This document shows positions 7,673 to 8,935 of a DNA stretch of 8,935 bases, one piece after another (the stretch's first letter is position 1; each line of letters starts with the position of its first letter). The translations under genes and the position numbers were made by a program. Source of the DNA: RHKK01 sp964596245 (lineage in GTDB: Bacteria > Patescibacteriota > Patescibacteriia > 2-12-FULL-60-25); contig CAZQSK010000017.1 of NCBI GenBank assembly GCA_964596245.1, positions 1 to 8,935 on the forward strand, given 5' to 3'. The notes beneath the pieces are model-generated. The model was given only the letters and a program-made list of their open reading frames with translations. It searched no databases and was not told the DNA's origin.

Positions 7673-8239
7673 TTATCCAATGCTCGCTCTGGAGCTATAG
7701 GTCGGGTATGCCTGTCTAAGATATTGTTGCAATGCATCTCTTACACCTCGAACTTCAACGAAGACACGCTCACGCGTTTCCACGTCCCAGTCGTGATCCT
7801 GCATTGTGATGGTTTCATCTAGCAGCTTCTGCAAGACCTGTTGAACCGATGGCTCCCCAAGATCGGCTTCTTTAATGTGATGCAAAGACTGAGCGAGGCC
7901 AAAGTTGATAACACCGACATCACCACGCAACAAGGCATCCATTGTGAACATAAGATCGTGGCCTGCCCAAAAAATATTCGGAGCTTTTTCAGCATCAAGC
8001 TTCGTGATTGATGTCGTGGCGATTAATTTTGGGGTATTTTCATCTTTCACTCGTTTAGGATAATCCAACGCCACATGCAACCGGCCACCCTTCCAATCTG
8101 CGGCAAAACTCACGATACGCTTGATAAGCACAGAGATGTCCTTACGAAATACTAGTACGGCGATCAACGCTACAAGCGGCCAGGCGTATCCGGGCGACAC
8201 CTCAATCAGCTTTAGCGCGTAGAGATTGATTCTATACAT
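7673..8239 (-). CDS. Membrane-anchored protein of unknown function
   Basis: I do not recognise a named family. The 188-residue product has one probable membrane segment near the N terminus (about 15-32, PGYAWPLVALIAVLVF), followed by a basic stretch (FRK, then IKR at 39-41), so the remainder is probably cytoplasmic. The soluble part contains a conserved-looking segment FWAGHDLMFTMDALLRGD (90-107) and a His-His pair (120-121), then mainly charged, probably helical sequence to the end. Short proteins with this layout (N-terminal anchor and a GHDLMxTxDALLRG-like motif) do occur as hypothetical proteins in bacteria, as far as I recall. The start, ATG 8239, is 6 nt after the stop of the yjjX-like gene, and the TAA stop is 1 nt before the TfoX-domain gene, so it is likely co-transcribed with both. 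No Shine-Dalgarno sequence is visible. The function is open. Confidence 0.8.
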   Translation of the reverse strand: MYRINLYALKLIEVSPGYAWPLVALIAVLVFRKDISVLIKRIVSFAADWKGGRLHVALDYPKRVKDENTPKLIATTSITKLDAEKAPNIFWAGHDLMFTMDALLRGDVGVINFGLAQSLHHIKEADLGEPSVQQVLQKLLDETITMQDHDWDVETRERVFVEVRGVRDALQQYLRQAYPTYSSRASIG

Positions 8240-8245
8240 AGAAAA

Positions 8246-8782
8246 TTATCCAAAATACAATTTCGTATTCTTGAATGGAATCCAGGAGAGAACACTTGCC
8301 TCGGTGTAATACCCGCGACGCACAATCACATCACCCGTAAGCAAACCGACGGCGCCATTTGCTTGTTTGGAATTGGTGCGACCGAACACAATGTCATCGG
8401 CTTCGCCCAATTCTTTCCCTTGGCGAATCAAATCCGCGACAGGCGGCGGCAAAATAAATGTGCTGCTGCGCCCTTTGCCGATCTTTCCGTCTTTGGCACG
8501 CGCCACAATCCACGCAAAGGCGCGCATCTCGCCGTCCTTTTCTTCAATTCCCCCTTCGATGCCAACACCATAATCCGCATCAGGCATTTCTTTGAGCGAA
8601 TTCTCGGCGCGATTATAAGCGCCCTGATATGTCTCATCCTCTCCCTTTGGCTGGTCGCTCACGCCAGAAGGGGCAGAGACGCCAAATCCCTCACATTCCT
8701 GGTCCGGAAACATCTTACGGAACCCATCCACAGCCGCATCGATTTTGAGCTGATTTTTCGAACCAACGACGATCTTTATCAT
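8246..8782 (-). CDS. yjjX: DUF84/YjjX-type non-canonical purine NTP phosphatase (ITPase/XTPase)
   Basis: The 178-residue product matches the YjjX family, which hydrolyses inosine and xanthosine triphosphates and so keeps deaminated purines out of nucleic acids. Visible family features: the N-terminal IVVGSKNQLKI strand-loop (4-14), SGVSDQPKGEDET (about 39-51) with a following GAYNRAENS helix, DYGVGIEGGI (about 70-79), a Ser-Thr-rich RSSTFILPPP stretch, and the ANGAVGLLTGD motif near the C terminus. The length fits the family (about 170-180). The start is ATG 8782 (MIKIVVGS), where the family homology begins. The frame stays open upstream to the window edge, but that extension (including MLAFQASALGHYATPPFG) is antisense translation of the tRNA-Ser gene and must not be annotated. 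ATG 8803 is possible but has no homology support. It appears to head the minus-strand operon, divergent from the tRNA with a 64-nt gap. Confidence 0.92.
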   Translation of the reverse strand: MIKIVVGSKNQLKIDAAVDGFRKMFPDQECEGFGVSAPSGVSDQPKGEDETYQGAYNRAENSLKEMPDADYGVGIEGGIEEKDGEMRAFAWIVARAKDGKIGKGRSSTFILPPPVADLIRQGKELGEADDIVFGRTNSKQANGAVGLLTGDVIVRRGYYTEASVLSWIPFKNTKLYFG

Positions 8783-8797
8783 AGAATAGCGCCAGTC

Positions 8798-8826
8798 TTG
8801 CATGGATGAAGGTTTTTCGCTATCCT
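8798..8826 (+). promoter_or_regulatory. Possible promoter of the tRNA-Ser gene
   Basis: TTGCAT (8798-8803) and TATCCT (8821-8826) are spaced by 17 bases and lie 20 nt before the mature tRNA 5' end. The -10 box matches the sigma-70 consensus at 4 of 6 positions and the -35 box at 3 of 6, so this is plausible but weak. The region also has to hold the promoter for the divergent yjjX-like gene, for which I find no convincing boxes. Confidence 0.35.
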
Positions 8827-8846
8827 CAGGCCACGCAAATCCGAAC

Positions 8847-8934
8847 GGAGGGGTCGCATAGTGGCCTAGTGCACTTGCTTGGAAAGCAAGCATACCGCAA
8901 GGTATCGGAGGTTCGAATCCTCTCCCCTCCGCCA
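8847..8934 (+). tRNA. tRNA-Ser (anticodon GGA)
   Basis: An 88-nt class II tRNA reads UCC and UCU codons. The acceptor stem GGAGGGG (8847-8853) pairs with CCCCTCC (8924-8930), followed by discriminator G8931 and an encoded CCA (8932-8934). The D stem is GCA/TGC; the anticodon stem CTTGC/GCAAG encloses TTGGAAA with anticodon GGA at 8881-8883. A long variable arm (TACC-GCAA-GGTA, 8893-8904) identifies it as a serine tRNA. The T arm is GGAGG/CCTCT around TTCGAAT. All stems pair, with one G-T wobble in the T stem. It is the only plus-strand gene seen and is divergent from the yjjX-like gene. Confidence 0.97.
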
Positions 8935-8935
8935 T

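Noticed and set aside
1..8935. CRISPR array, insertion sequence, phage or toxin-antitoxin genes
   Set aside because: No regularly spaced repeats, terminal inverted repeats, transposase motifs or small paired genes were found; nearly all bases belong to recognised genes.

Overview
This window carries a compact bacterial gene cluster, almost all of it on the minus strand, with one tRNA gene on the plus strand at the right edge. In transcription order (right to left) the minus-strand genes are: a DUF84/YjjX-type non-canonical purine NTP phosphatase, a small membrane-anchored protein of unknown function, a TfoX N-terminal-domain protein, two half-size ABC exporter subunits, an intrinsic terminator, uvrA, and a uvrC that runs off the left edge. 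Gaps are very small: 6 nt, 1 nt, 55 nt, a 20-nt overlap, a 66-nt spacer holding the terminator, and a 4-nt ATGA overlap. There is no gene-free stretch over 300 bases, and I see no mobile element, CRISPR array or phage gene.

Functionally there are three blocks. (1) 7336-8782: nucleotide-pool sanitation (YjjX-like) plus two small proteins of uncertain role. (2) 3821-7280: a pair of ABC half-transporters with complementary motif defects, as expected of a heterodimeric exporter with one good and one degenerate ATP site. (3) 1-3754: nucleotide excision repair, uvrA and uvrC translationally coupled. The ABC block and the repair block are separated by a strong-looking rho-independent terminator whose T-run ends only 8 nt before the uvrA start codon.

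The organism is a bacterium of roughly balanced base composition, using TAA and TGA as normal stops. Tight packing, no clear Shine-Dalgarno sequence before any of the seven starts, and a short UvrA lacking the insertion domain would fit a reduced-genome lineage such as Patescibacteria (CPR), but this is only a weak inference. I cannot place it more precisely.

The window looks mostly ordinary; I do not see a new multi-gene system. The points worth a second look are the shortened UvrA with an altered zinc-finger ligand, the terminator placed directly against the uvrA start, the asymmetric ABC pair, and a start-site trap where the YjjX reading frame runs through the tRNA-Ser gene.
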